Source of the DNA: Hygrophila difformis
Lineage: Eukaryota; Streptophyta; Magnoliopsida; Lamiales; Acanthaceae
Reading direction: 5' to 3'
Length of the DNA stretch: 64,000 nt
NCBI GenBank assembly: GCA_030278955.1
Contig: JAOANR010000015.1
Span: 37,108,487-37,172,486 of the forward strand
Of this stretch, positions 34,285 to 45,732 are shown one piece after another; within the stretch, counting starts at the first letter, position 1; every line of letters starts with the position of its first letter. Below the pieces are notes generated by a model. It saw only the letters and a list, made by a program, of their open reading frames with translations, had not been told where the DNA came from and did not search any database. A program made the position numbers and the translations under genes.

Positions 34285-37200
34285 TGGTCGGGTCGTCTTG
34301 GAAGAGGGTAGGGTAACGTTGCCTCATGTCGGCTTCCAATTCCCAGGTCGCCGTTTCTGTCTTTTGGTTGGACCACAGGACCTTGACCATCTTTACAGAT
34401 TTATTCCTTGTCACCCTTTCCTTGTAGTCGAGTATTTGCACCGGGGTTTCTTCATAGGTCAAGTCATCATCCAATTCGATTACGTCCGGTTGGAGTACAT
34501 GCGACGTGTCGGGCACATACTTCTTCAGTTGGGAGACGTGAAACACGTTATGGACGCGTGCTAGTTGAGGCGGCTGTGCTAGCCGGTACGCTAGATTCCC
34601 CACTCTCTCGAGGATCTCATATGGCCCTATGTAACGTGGGCTCAGTTTCCCTCGCTTGCCAAAGCGCATTACGCCCTTCATTGGTGAGACTTTCAGCATG
34701 ACCTTGTCACCGACTTGGAATTCCAAGTCCTGCCGTCTCACGTCCGCATAACTCTTTTGCCGGTCCTGAGCGGCTCTCATCTTCCCTTGGATGACCTTAA
34801 CTTGCTGAGCCATGTCCTCCACCAGTTGTGGCCCTACTGTCATTATTCGATCGTTCTCTTCCCAACTCAATGGTCTCCGGCATCTTCGTCCATACAGTGC
34901 CTCGAAGGGCGCCATGCCGATGCTCGCATGGTAACTGTTGTTGTAGGAGAACTCGATCAAGGGTAAATGGTGCTCCCAACTTCCCTTGAATTCCAACACA
35001 CAGGCCCTCAACATGTCCTCCAGCGTTTGTATTGTTCGCTCCGTCTGCCCATCCGTCATAGGGTGGAACGCCGTACTCATTTTTATCTGCGTCCCCAGAG
35101 CTTCTTGCACCTTGGTCCAAAACTGGGAGACGAATCTACTATCCCTATCCGAGATGATGTCATGTGGCACCCCGTGCCGGCGTACCACATTGTCTACATA
35201 TGCTCTTGCTAGTTGGTCCATTGTCCAAGTGTCCTTCATCGGGATGAAGATGGCAGCCTTCGTTAACCTATCCACGATCACCCAGATCTTATTCATCCCC
35301 TTTGGCGAACGTGGTAACCCTGAAACGAAATCCATGGAGATACTGTCCCACTTCCAGCTTGGGATCTCCAATGGTTGCATTAATCCTAAGGGCTTTTGCC
35401 GTACTGCCTTGATCTTCTGGCAGGTAAGACACCTTGCCACGAACTCGGCCACCTCTCTCTTCATGTTCGGCCACCAATAATTTTTTTTCAAGTCCTTGTA
35501 TAGCTTATCCCCTCCGGGGTGAACCGAGTAGGGGGTGCTATGGCCTTCCTCCATCACCTTCTTCTTCAGATCCGCGGACTCCCGCGGTATACACCACCTT
35601 CCCCTAAAGCGGATGCTCCCGTCCTCGTGAATCTTGAAATCCACTGCCTTTCCTTCGGCAATGCTTCTCCTTATTTCCTCCAACTTTTCGTCCCTCGACT
35701 GGGCGAGTCGTATCTCTTCGAATACGGTAGGCCTTACTACCATCGCGTTGATGACCTCGGTTACCGTACCGGGATACACCAGGTCCAGGCTTAATTTCGC
35801 CAAATCTCTGTACAATTCGGCCGGTATCACCAGTGAGTTCGTGACGTGTTGCGTCTTCCGACTCAAGGCGTCGGCCACGACGTTGGCCTTGCCCTCGTGA
35901 TACGCGACTTCCAGGTCGTAATCTTTGATCAGTTCCAAACCATCTCCTCTGCCTCAAGTTCAGTTCTCTTTGCGTGAATATGTACTTGAGGCTCTTATGG
36001 TCGGTGAACATCCGACACTTCTGCCCATAGAGATAGTGTCTCCAAATTTTCAGGGCGAACACGACTGCGGCAAGTTCTAGGTCGTGCGTCGGATAGTTCT
36101 GCTCGTGTGGTTTCAGCTGTCGTGAGGCGTACGCTATGACTCTTTGATCCTGCATTAGTACGCATCCCAGTCCTTCTCTTGAGGCGTCGCTATACACCTC
36201 GAAGTCTCCATTCTCTGATGGTAACGCCAACACTGGCGCCGTGGTAAGTCGTTTCTTCAACTCCTGGAATGCGGCTTCGCACTCGCCAGTCCAGTCATAC
36301 TTCACCCCCTTCTTCAGCAGTTGGGTCAATGGGCGGGCGATTTTGGAGAAGTCCTGGACAAATCGCCTGTAGTAGCCCGCCAGTCCGAGAAAACTTCTTA
36401 TCTCCGTTTGGCTCTTCGGTGGTACCCACTCGGTTACTGCCGAGATCTTTGCCGGGTCTACCGCCACTCCGCTGGCGGATACGATATGCCCAAGGAATGT
36501 TACTTCCCTCAGCCAGAAGTCGCATTTGGACAACTTCCCATATAGCTGATTTTCTCGAAGGATCCTCAGCACTTTATGTAAGTGCTCGGAATGTTCTTCC
36601 TTGTCCCTTGAGTGGATCAAGATGTCGTCTATGAATACCACTACGCATTGATCTAATAGCCCTCGGAACACGTTGTTCATGAGGTTCATGAACATTGCCG
36701 GGGCGTTCGTTAGTCCGAACAACAGTACTGTGAATTCGTAGTGTCCATAGCGAGTCCTGAACGCTGTCTTTGGGATGTCCTTCTCAGCGATTCGCAGTTG
36801 ATGATATCCCGAACGCAGGTCGATCTTGGAGAACACAGTAGCTCCCTTCAGCTGGTCGAACAGATCCTCGATTCTGGGCAACGGGTACTTGTTCTTGATA
36901 GTGACTTGATTAAGTCCTCTATAGTCGATACACAGTCGCAAACTCCCATCCTTTTTCTTGACGAACAAGACCGGTGCTCCCCATGGAGACGTACTCGGTC
37001 TGATATATCCCTTTTCCAGCAATTCTTCGAGATGTTCCTTTAGCTCCTTCATCTCCGGTGGTGCCATGCGGTAAGGAGCCTTTGAGACAGGTTCCGTTCC
37101 CGGGATGAGATCTATGGTGAACTCGAGATCCCTCTCAGGAGGCATGCCGGGAACGTCTTCCGGGAACACATCCGGGTACTCTCTTACCACCGGGATGTTG

Positions 37201-38285
37201 TCTATCTTTACTCCTTCAGCCTCGAGGTTATGAACGTAGCATGCGTATAACGCGTGGCCCTTACGCATTAGGCTACATAACTCAAGGACGTTGACTATCT
37301 TGTTAGATTTCTTAGGGGGTTCAGAGTAGAAGGTGACTCTTTTCCCCCTATTTTTCGACAGCGTGATCTTTTGCTTTTGGCACTCGATCACGGCCTTATA
37401 CCGGGTTAGCCAATCCATTCCTAGTATGACGTCAAAGTCTCTGACGTTGAACTCTACTAAGTTTGCGAAAAACTCTACGTTCTTTATTACTATAGGTATT
37501 CCATTGTAGCGTTTAGAGCATGCTATTACTTCTCCAGAGGGCAGTTGGATGCCTAAGCTAATCATCTCGCACTTAGGTAGATCTAGTTCATTTACGACTC
37601 TCGAAGATACAATCGAACAACTGGCTCCGGAATCAAATAAGACTCTAAGTGGAGTACTTAGGACATGGAAAGTACCTGCCATCACGTCACCCTGCGCAGG
37701 TATGTCAGCCTGGTTGATCACGTTCAACCTCCCCATCGGCCTCCCTTGATTGGCTGGCTGGTTTTGATTTGGATTTGCGTTTTGCTGCTGGTTCGGAGGG
37801 CGTTGGTTCGGATTCGGAGGAGGCCGATATCCTTGATTGTTGCCGTTTCTACTTCCCTGGTTGAACGGCTCGTTAGGTCCAATGACCAAATCTTCTCTCT
37901 TTGTGATGTTCTCAAGTCGGGTTCGACATTCCTCCCTCCGATGGCCAATTCGGCCGCACCGGAAGCACTCGCCCACCTGAGGACATCTCCTCACCAGGTG
38001 CGGCCTGCCACACCTTGGGCACGGCGGCACTCGTCCTCCTTGGTTAACATTTCGACCATTTTTGTTCTGAGCATTCCCGTTCGGACCTCGCCGAAAGTTG
38101 TCCCCGCCAGTAGTGTTGCTTGTCCTGTTATACATGTTCCCCTTGTCTGGTCCTTGCGCCCCTCGGCTAGATTCCCCAGCAGCCTTCCTCTTTAGCTGTT
38201 GCACTCGTGCTACTGCTACTGCCCGATCGTAGACAGATTGCAGGTCCGGGTAGTCCCCTAAGCCTGGGAAGGGTAGGTAGTCGGA
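34268..38285 (-). pseudogene. Element A gag tail-pol polyprotein, gag truncated and pol frameshifted
   Basis: The open frame begins with only the last part of gag: a [16 protein letters not shown] motif and zinc knuckles [13 protein letters not shown] and [14 protein letters not shown]. It continues with protease (LFDSGAS near 37,630), RT with FIDD near 36,630, RNase H ([11 protein letters not shown]), then integrase zinc finger, D-D-E core and a C-terminal chromodomain-like tail ending at the TAA at 34268. An extra T in a short T run near 35,940 shifts the frame at the end of RNase H. The capsid-type Retrotrans_gag domain seen in element E is missing. The gag remnant starts where the coiled-coil ORF ends, which points to an internal deletion. 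Confidence 0.92.
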
Positions 38286-38785
38286 TCCTCCATGGGGTCG
38301 TCCTCATCACTTGCGTCCTCGATGGTGCCCGTGCCAAGGGGCCCATGGAACACCGGGCTTGCTGGCCAAGCGGGTCCAGTGGTAGGAACAGGATCGACGG
38401 TGGCAACTGGAGTCAGTGCGGTTGTCGGGTTGGCGATAGGGTCAGCAACGGGGCTAGCTGCGGGAGGAGCTCCTGGGCCAAGGGGGGCGTGTGGAGGCAA
38501 GTCATCCTTCCACTGAAGCAGTTGATATCCCAGGACCCCTGCTTCGGTCTCTATGTCGCCCAGTTGGGCCCGAAGCTCGGTCTCGTGGGCCTGGAGTTCG
38601 TTGATTTGGGTTTGGAGTTGGGTCAGGTCTTGGTGCCCCGCTCCCCCTAGGTTAGCCAGGTGACCTAGGTTGGCCTCCATTTGTTCTACTATTAGCCTGA
38701 AGTTGTTCACGTTTTGAGGGGTTCCCAGGTAGGCTTCCATCAACCTCATTAATAGGTTGATCATGTTTGCGTTCGAAGCAGCCAT
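38258..38785 (-). CDS. Coiled-coil ORF at the 5' position of element A
   Basis: The 175-residue ORF starts ~335 bases after the primer site. It has an N-terminal Met/Leu-rich coiled coil, a Pro/Ala/Thr linker and the tail [11 protein letters not shown]...DEDDPMEDP shared with 28470-29069. It overlaps the truncated gag frame by a few codons. Family and function are not recognised. The leader from 38786 to 39119 is AT-rich without features. Confidence 0.6.
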   Translation of the reverse strand: MAASNANMINLLMRLMEAYLGTPQNVNNFRLIVEQMEANLGHLANLGGAGHQDLTQLQTQINELQAHETELRAQLGDIETEAGVLGYQLLQWKDDLPPHAPLGPGAPPAASPVADPIANPTTALTPVATVDPVPTTGPAWPASPVFHGPLGTGTIEDASDEDDPMEDPTTYPSQA

Positions 38786-39119
38786 CTAGCGTTGACACGG
38801 TAGGTTAAAGTTAGAGTGTGTTTTACGCATGGTCAGGATGTGCAGGAATTAGATCTATATGCAACATGCAGATGTGAGCCCCTTCCCCTTTAAAACTTAA
38901 TTGATTCGTATGTCTAAAATAAATTGCTTAAGGTTGGGCCTCTATAGTGGGCCAAAATTTAATATTTCTTTGGCTAAGATTTGGGCTATGTAAAAAGGAA
39001 AATAAGCTTTTGGGGCTAAAAATAATACTAGTAGTCAAAATAAATAATTTAAAAGAAATAATACTTGGGTTTTAAAAATAATGGTTTAAAATAATAGTAG
39101 TAGCTTTAAAAATTTTCCG

Positions 39120-39132
39120 GGCTCTGATACCA
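39120..39132 (-). promoter_or_regulatory. Primer-binding site of element A, initiator tRNA-Met type
   Basis: In sense it reads TGGTATCAGAGCC, three bases from the 5' LTR at 39136. Confidence 0.9.
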
Positions 39133-39135
39133 ACT

Positions 39136-41892
39136 TGTAACACCCGGATTTGGTAACCCAGGCCGAGGTGTCACCGCTGCATCTCCCTAGCAAGACACGG
39201 ATTCCCGAGCTCGCTAAGGAGGTGCAAGCCTTATGGGTATGCATAGTTTTAAAAAACATTCAACAATGAATCCGGAATTTATTAATACTTCAATCAAGTA
39301 CGATAGTAAAAATCATCATGCATGGATAAGGTAAATGCCGCGGAAAAGTAATTACGGCCAACACGGCCAAAACCTCGGGTTAAACAGACCCGGTAAAAAC
39401 AGTAATACGGTGCAGAAAGCGAAAATATTCATAAATAATTCCCCCCAAGTGTATGCGTATGCGTCACTCGACATACTCTGTAAAAGAAAAATGGCAATGG
39501 TTGTCAGTATAAAAATATACTGAGTAAGTTAATCCCTAACTAACAAATAAAAGGGGTTACATGTGTTTAAACTAAAGATTTCGCTTACCATACGTAAATT
39601 TAAAATACATAATTCAATTGCAGCGGAAAACATGATTGAAGGACATAATTTTAAAAGCGTAATTAAAAGCTTAATTTAAGATGCATAATTTTAAATACAT
39701 AAATTAAAAACATGATAAATACGATTTAAGCATAATGGAACACACACAAGTCTTTTACATTTTATCCCGTAGACTAAGAAGAGGACACCATACCGGGAGA
39801 TCACTAACGAGGCAATCTCAACATAGGACCACTAACGAGGCAGTCCAAACAATGGGAGACCACTAACGAGGCAGTCTCAAAAAGATAGTAGGACCACTAA
39901 CGAGGCGATCCAAAAAGATAGTAGGACCACTAACGAGGCGATCCAAAATACAGCGCGCGAGATCACTAACGAGGCAATCTCAGATAGTAAGGAGACCATT
40001 AACGAGGCAGTCTCAAAGATAATGATAGCATGAAGATCGGCTCAGCCTAGTGAACGGGATTTTTCGAAAGTTCGTATTTCAATGTTATCACATGATCGAT
40101 ATCGCGTTTTCATAGTTCGAGTTTTCTCAAGTTCTAAAAATCCTATTCGAGGCAGTTTACGCCTTTCTTAATTAAAAATTCGTCTTTACACCAAAAATTC
40201 TGAAATTTTTACAGTAGTTCGAAAACACACACACGAACAACTTTCATGTCTTAAGTTTTTGGAAATAAGGTTCCGGAGTGAGTCGAAATTCGAGTTCATT
40301 GCAAAGAATAATTTCTGTCTTAAAAACCGGTTCCGTCACAGGTTCGTGCAACGCCGATTAAAAATTCATTTCAAAACCAATTGATGCGAAATTTTTACAG
40401 TAACTACAAAACACGTTAAGAAACAACTTTCATGTTTTAAGAATTTGGAAATAATGAATTCTTGGTACTCAAAAATCGACCACAACTCACTGCATACTCG
40501 CGGGTTCCGAATAGGTTTTAAAACAGTTCTGAAAATTCGACCGATTGACATATCAAATGAACACCAAAATCCGTGAAATTTTATATGCATAATCTAGACA
40601 CAATTATCTACAACTTTTGTTAAGGAATGCAAAGTTGAATCATTCAAAAAATGGGTGAAAAACATGCATCAAATCGAATATGGAAAACTGTCACAATTTA
40701 AAAACGTTCGGGTTGTCACAGAAAGTTTACGGCGTGATTTGGGATAGCAAAACTTAATGTCAACGGCTGAAATTTGGACACAAAATAGATAAGGTGTTTG
40801 GAACAACTTTTATGTTGAAAAGTTTTAAGTTTGAATTCCCGAAGGTCGAGTTTTAGGCGAGTCTTTGAAATTGGACGAAAATAGGGTTTTTGAAAACCGA
40901 TTTTTGTTACAAGCCTATATCTCGAGTTTTAAACAACAAACAACCACGAAAATTTGTGAGTAAGGTCTTAACTTACTTAGTTAGAGAATAGGGTCGCTGG
41001 ATTGGGTTTCCGGACGTCCTAGGGTCACGACGAACGGCCAACTTCTCCGATCGCTTTTTATTCGTTTTCCGACGGGAAATCGTAGTAAGGAAAAAGGGTT
41101 AGAATATGAGTTTCTGAGATATGTGGACGAATTAAAACTTTGTACAATAGCTTACCAAGAGTCTAGAGGGCAGGGCTTGGTTCCTTTCGCCTTGCCGTCG
41201 CCGGAATACTCGCCGGAAAGTGAGTTCGGAGAGGTTTTGACTTGGAGAGGAATATTGGAGGTGTTTAGGGTTAGGTTTTCTGAGAATTATGGGGAAGGGG
41301 CGCCCAAATCTGATCTTATGCCCTTCCCCATTGTTGTGATCGACTCGCCACCGATTGAGGTCGGATTTTTGGCAAGAAAATCGCCATAGAAGGAAAGTTT
41401 ACACCTCCTGCACCTCTGGCGCGCTGGTGACGCGCACATAGGCCTTTGTCCGCGCGGAGCACGCGTGGACTGCCCTGGAGTCGCGACACCTCCGTCCGTG
41501 CGATGGCCGTGCGGCGGCGCGCGGAGGGCGCGGGCTGGCCGGACCGGCCGGTTCGGCGGTCCGCGTGTTCTGTCGGGTCTTTCCTTGCTTTCCCCTATCG
41601 GTTTTCTACGTGTTAGCTCGATTCCTTGGGTCGTCTCCGGTTTGGAATCTTTTCCTTAAACTTGTTACGAGTCCGGCTTATCGCTCGCAACATTTCCGTG
41701 TCCTAATTAGCCTAGTCTAAATTGGTTCCAACTCCTCCTATCGTCCTTGTGATCTATTTCGTGATTTATTTTGTGATTTATTTCGTGACTGAACTTAGAA
41801 ATTAGTTCCAAGATGCCTACGTACCCTGTGAAGGGATCAAGTCCTGACGTAGTTCAAAACAATTTGAATTTGTTTTTTCCTCGGGTGTTACA
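39136..41892 (-). repeat. 5' LTR of element A
   Basis: This 2757-base LTR is uninterrupted and matches the split 3' LTR. It contains the hairpin array at 39790-40015 and a GC-rich block near 41415-41560. No clear TATA box was seen. Confidence 0.92.
39790..40015 (-). repeat. Array of covarying hairpins in the 5' LTR of element A
   Basis: It is the same seven-unit array as 32130-32375 with one loop substitution. It sits about 660-880 bases from the 3' end of the LTR, so it should be in the R-U5 part of the RNA. Confidence 0.85.
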
Positions 41893-42467
41893 AAGATGAT
41901 ATCAAGAAAGTTTTCACTGCAAAGAAGGCATGCAGGAAATTCAGGGCAGCGGGTGATCTCCCCATTGTCTATAAGAGATGCGAACTGGAAACCACTATCG
42001 TGAAGATGTGGCAGGTGGGAATCCAAAGTCAAAAGGAAGAACTCTTGCAAAGATGTGAGGAAGCAGGAAATTACTACCTCCAGTTTATACCAGCTCTACA
42101 AGCATTTGGAGCAGGGGATGAGGAGAGAGCCTGTGAATTGCTGAAGCCAGGGATCGAAGATAATCACAAGGCAACAATCTTTGTCAGGGGATTCATGCTG
42201 GTGAGCAAGCTGGATAATAATCATGTTCGTCAAGGGATAACAATGATCGACAAAATGGTGACAGACAGATCCGTCCAGACGTACGTAGGCACCAATGTCT
42301 TCGCATGGCTGATGAATAGCCTGGAGACTCCTGATTTGTTTGGTGACCAAGGACCCAGGGTCTACTGTCCAAGGGTGCTAGAGGACCTTGTAGAACTGGG
42401 TGATTATAGCCTGCCATGCAGCTTGACCAACTTAGTCCACTGGAGCAGGATCTTCTTCCAAGGGTAA

Positions 42468-44223
42468 GAGAAGAAAGATGTGGAGGGAAGACTGGAACTG
42501 TATTTTTGTCTTAATTAAACTGAAACTTCATTTAGGAGATCCTTTGATTTCTGTGCTAACTCGATCCGAGTACATGGCATCTCCTGTAATTAAAGTATTG
42601 ATAAATTTCTGTAATTAAGGTCGTAGCTTTAAGCCGAACCTTGGAACTATTTGATGTGATTGCCAGAGCTGTAATTTGGAATTATTCCTCCACGCTTTTA
42701 CAAGAGAATTCCGTTTTTGAGTTCTCAAAAATATTTCGAAAAAGATGTGTGGCAGTCCAAGATGAATAAGCGACTGTCACGCCAAAAACAAAGCTGTAAC
42801 ATGCTTGCATGTCTACAGTGTCTCTTTGCTGCTTTCAATTAAACACGAGCATAAAATCTGTCACCTAAATTCACATGTTGAATTTAGGCTAATGATGAAA
42901 TTTTCAAACTATTAAATTGGGATAAAACAATTAAAAATATGCATGATATAAATTCTTGAGGTTTTGAGCTATAAAAATCCAATGATATGATCACTTGCAA
43001 GAAGAACAAAATTTTCATGTTGAGAATTTGATTGAATAAATTGTAAGGATTTTTCAAAGGCAAAATTCAAGAATAATTGTAAGGCATGATCAAACCACAC
43101 CATGAGAGATCTGGGCCATGAGTCACTTTTACTCATTATTTCTTTGTTGTGTGAAAATCAATTTGATTAAAGGACACTAGAACTTGCAATTGGGACCGAT
43201 TCAAGACCATGCCATATTCCCAAAATCGAGCATATGATCGAGGCACTTAGAAAAACCGAAATTTCTGGCCTTCGTTTGAAATCCAAACCCAAAAATATTT
43301 TCCCTTTAGGATTAACCATTCTGAGCCTTTAAGCCTAATTTTTCTTTGAAACCACTATATTTTCCCAACCTCAAAAAAAGACCAAGAAAATCAAACCCAA
43401 GTGTACATGAACCAATTCCATCAAGGCATTATAATTTTTTATCATCAAAAGTGCATCAATCGGTATGCTAAAAACCGATTCAAAAAAAAAGGAGAGAAGA
43501 AAGAAAGAAAGAAAAAGAAAAAGAGAAAAATGTTGAGCTTCATTCAACAAAAATAAATTGCAAGTGAAAAAGCAGATTAGACATAGTCTAATGTTATGCA
43601 ATAGAAAAGAAAAACAAAAGAAAGAAAGAAATATTGATGATCATAGACATTAATTAAAAATATGCCAAGTTATGATGAAATGGGTTCACGTCCCTTCCCA
43701 GCCTAATAATATCCTTCCTTACCAAAAGTTACAACCGTATGCCCCGCTATAACCTTGAATAAGACTTCGAGATCTCGATTTGAAGAAATGAGTAGGTGGC
43801 GAGTTGGTCTAAATTGCAAGCCTATGGGATAATTTAATTGAATTCGATTATGAGCGTAATGGTAAAACGCCAACCTTGAGAGTGAGTGAACCTTCCGATT
43901 CTACTATATGTGAGGCTCTATTCTAATTGATCAATGTTCATGTCATGCTTGAATTCAAGAATTAAGCCGATGGAATTTTCTAAACATATATTCAAGAAAA
44001 TTAACAATAATGATTGGTTTGTATGCCTATTCAAGTGAGAAGTATCATTTCATTAAACACTGTAACCAAGAGAGTTTAATACTTGTAATTTTGATTGTCT
44101 TATCCCAATATAAAAAGAATGAAATTTTTGAAGCCACGCAAATGGATTGAATATGCAGAGTCCATGCTCTTAGGGCACTGACTCTGACTGCTCGGGGACG
44201 ATCAGTACTAAATGTGAGGATGT
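42468..44223 (+). other. 3' internal non-coding region and polypurine tract of element 1
   Basis: It is AT-rich with a purine run near 43480-43530 and no gene. It is homologous, in inverse orientation, to 58058-59705 of element 2. It ends ACTAAATGTGAGGATGT, the plus-strand primer region directly before the 3' LTR (44224). The same TAAATGTGAGGATGTTGAT string recurs in the internal modules. Confidence 0.75.
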
Positions 44224-45732
44224 TGATAATGGCCAAAATTGTCCATTATTTCCAATCCATTTCCGTGTTTGAGATGGACATTTTGATCGTATTCCCATCT
44301 TATTTTAATAAGAAAGCAGTTGAATTCGACAGATTAATGCAAGTTTGTGAGAATAATCAGCTGGTAATGAGAAACACAAAAATATGCATTTATAATTGTA
44401 TTTGTGTTAGAAAAATCCAAAAACATGAAAAAAGAAAAAAGAAAAGAAAAAGGAATGAAAAATGGGCAAAAGAATAAAATAGCCCACCAAAAATCAAAAA
44501 GATGGAAAAAAGATTGGAAATCCCACAAACTGACTTTTTAGCTAAGTGTTGGAACTCAATTCGAATTACCCAATTCGGTCTAAACCGAATTGGACAATTC
44601 GAATTGATAAAGAAGAGAAGAAGAAAATTGGCCAAGTGTTGAAGGAAGATGAAAAATGCCCAATTCGGTCTAGACCGAATTGAACTCTAAACCGAATTGG
44701 GCCCTGAAGAGGAGAAACCCAAAGCAGACAAGGAGAACTGCAATTCGATCTACGCAACTCGGTTTAAACCGAATTGCTTGATAGATCGAATTGCCTCAAA
44801 AGGAAGCCAAGCAGGAGCCATCATCAATTCGAAAAGGCCAATTCGGTCTACACATAGACCGAATTAATGAATGAAGACCATTTCCCAGCTAAAGATCAAG
44901 AAGGAAGACCTCATGCAATTCGAAATGCACAAATTCGGTCTAAACCGAATTGCTTGAGAAGACCGAATCACATTCAAAAATTACATCCAATTGAAGCTGT
45001 GAGCACGCGGGAAATGCATGGCACTGTTGATGGGCCCTGATGGGCCTAGGGTTTCGAACAAGAAGTATAAAAGCTGACCTTCTTCACAACTTGGGTATCA
45101 ATCAATCCGTGGAAAATCCTCACTCATCTAGATATTGGCTGAAGAACAAGGAGGAGGCAGAATTCTCCACCCCTTAGGGGGTTACTTTAGTCTAGTTAGT
45201 TAGTTTATTTTCCATGCAAATAGGTTAGCTTGTGATGTTTTCTTCTTAGTCTAGTTTGTGGAAGCGGTTACCACCCTTAGTGTAGCCATTTCCATATTAT
45301 TTTACATGCTTTGTAGTTAGAATAAACCTTACCATCAAGCTAATGATGGTTGTGGGTTATTTACTTGTTTTCAAGTGCTAATACATGAAAAATTCCAGAA
45401 ATGGGGTTCTTATTTTCATGTTTGGCACTCCTTTAATGCTTTCTCTAGAAATAAATGTTAGAATGTTTGTTTGTTTCAACTAGGTTGCATTTATTATGTT
45501 CTAGTTGACTTATATTCTCAATAAATGCATGTTTAGTGGGTTTTTAGTATGTTCTTATGCCCTAGAGTTTCAAAGAAGTGTTCTTGTTTTCATGCATTTA
45601 ATTCGTAGACTTTTAGGTGTTTTAGGATCTTTGATCTCTGAAACTTCTTTTTTGTAGTTTTAGGGTATAATTCATGCTTTTACCCATTGTACATGCATAT
45701 TTCTCGATAACCACAAAATATTCATGAGTGTG
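44224..45732 (+). repeat. 3' LTR of element 1, first part
   Basis: It is collinear with 12798-14310 and closely similar by eye, including palindrome cluster and TATA box (45066-45072). Element E (TSD GTGTG) interrupts it. It resumes at 53154-53334 and is then cut by element 2. Confidence 0.9.

Larger units (their letters stand above)
20270..41892 (-). mobile_element. Element A: Tekay/Del-like Ty3/gypsy retrotransposon
   Basis: The element has TGTAACACC...GGTGTTACA ends and the 5-bp duplication AAGAT at 20265-20269 and 41893-41897. Sense is minus. The 5' LTR is 39136-41892. The 3' LTR is 20270-20844 plus 32060-34243, split by element B. Internal region 34244-39135 carries a short coiled-coil ORF and a gag tail fused to pol. 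Domain order RT-RNase H-INT with a degenerate C-terminal chromodomain marks a chromovirus of the Tekay/Del type. Without B it is about 10.4 kb. Confidence 0.92.
18716..42467 (+). pseudogene. F-box gene in element 1: two exons, exon 2 split by element A
   Basis: Predicted exon 1 is 18716-18753 (12 codons plus 2 bases), with donor GTACGT. The intron is 18754-20166, ending in a pyrimidine tract and CAG. Exon 2 is 20167-20269 plus 41898-42467. Element A and one target copy (20270-41897) interrupt it. The frame is open across all parts to the TAA at 42465-42467, about 236 codons. The product has an N-terminal F-box (LLDLPVELIGEILSRIGED and on) followed by a helical, SEL1-like stretch with a KRCELE motif. 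Such F-box proteins link SKP1/cullin ubiquitin ligases to a target; they resemble the plant At1g67623-type family by eye. The gene lies inside an LTR retrotransposon in sense orientation and was intact before the insertion of A. Expression of the current allele is unlikely. Confidence 0.78.

Noticed and set aside
42000..42467. A separate 155-codon gene
   Set aside because: It is the second part of F-box exon 2; the frame runs from 41898 and, across the element A insertion, from 20167.
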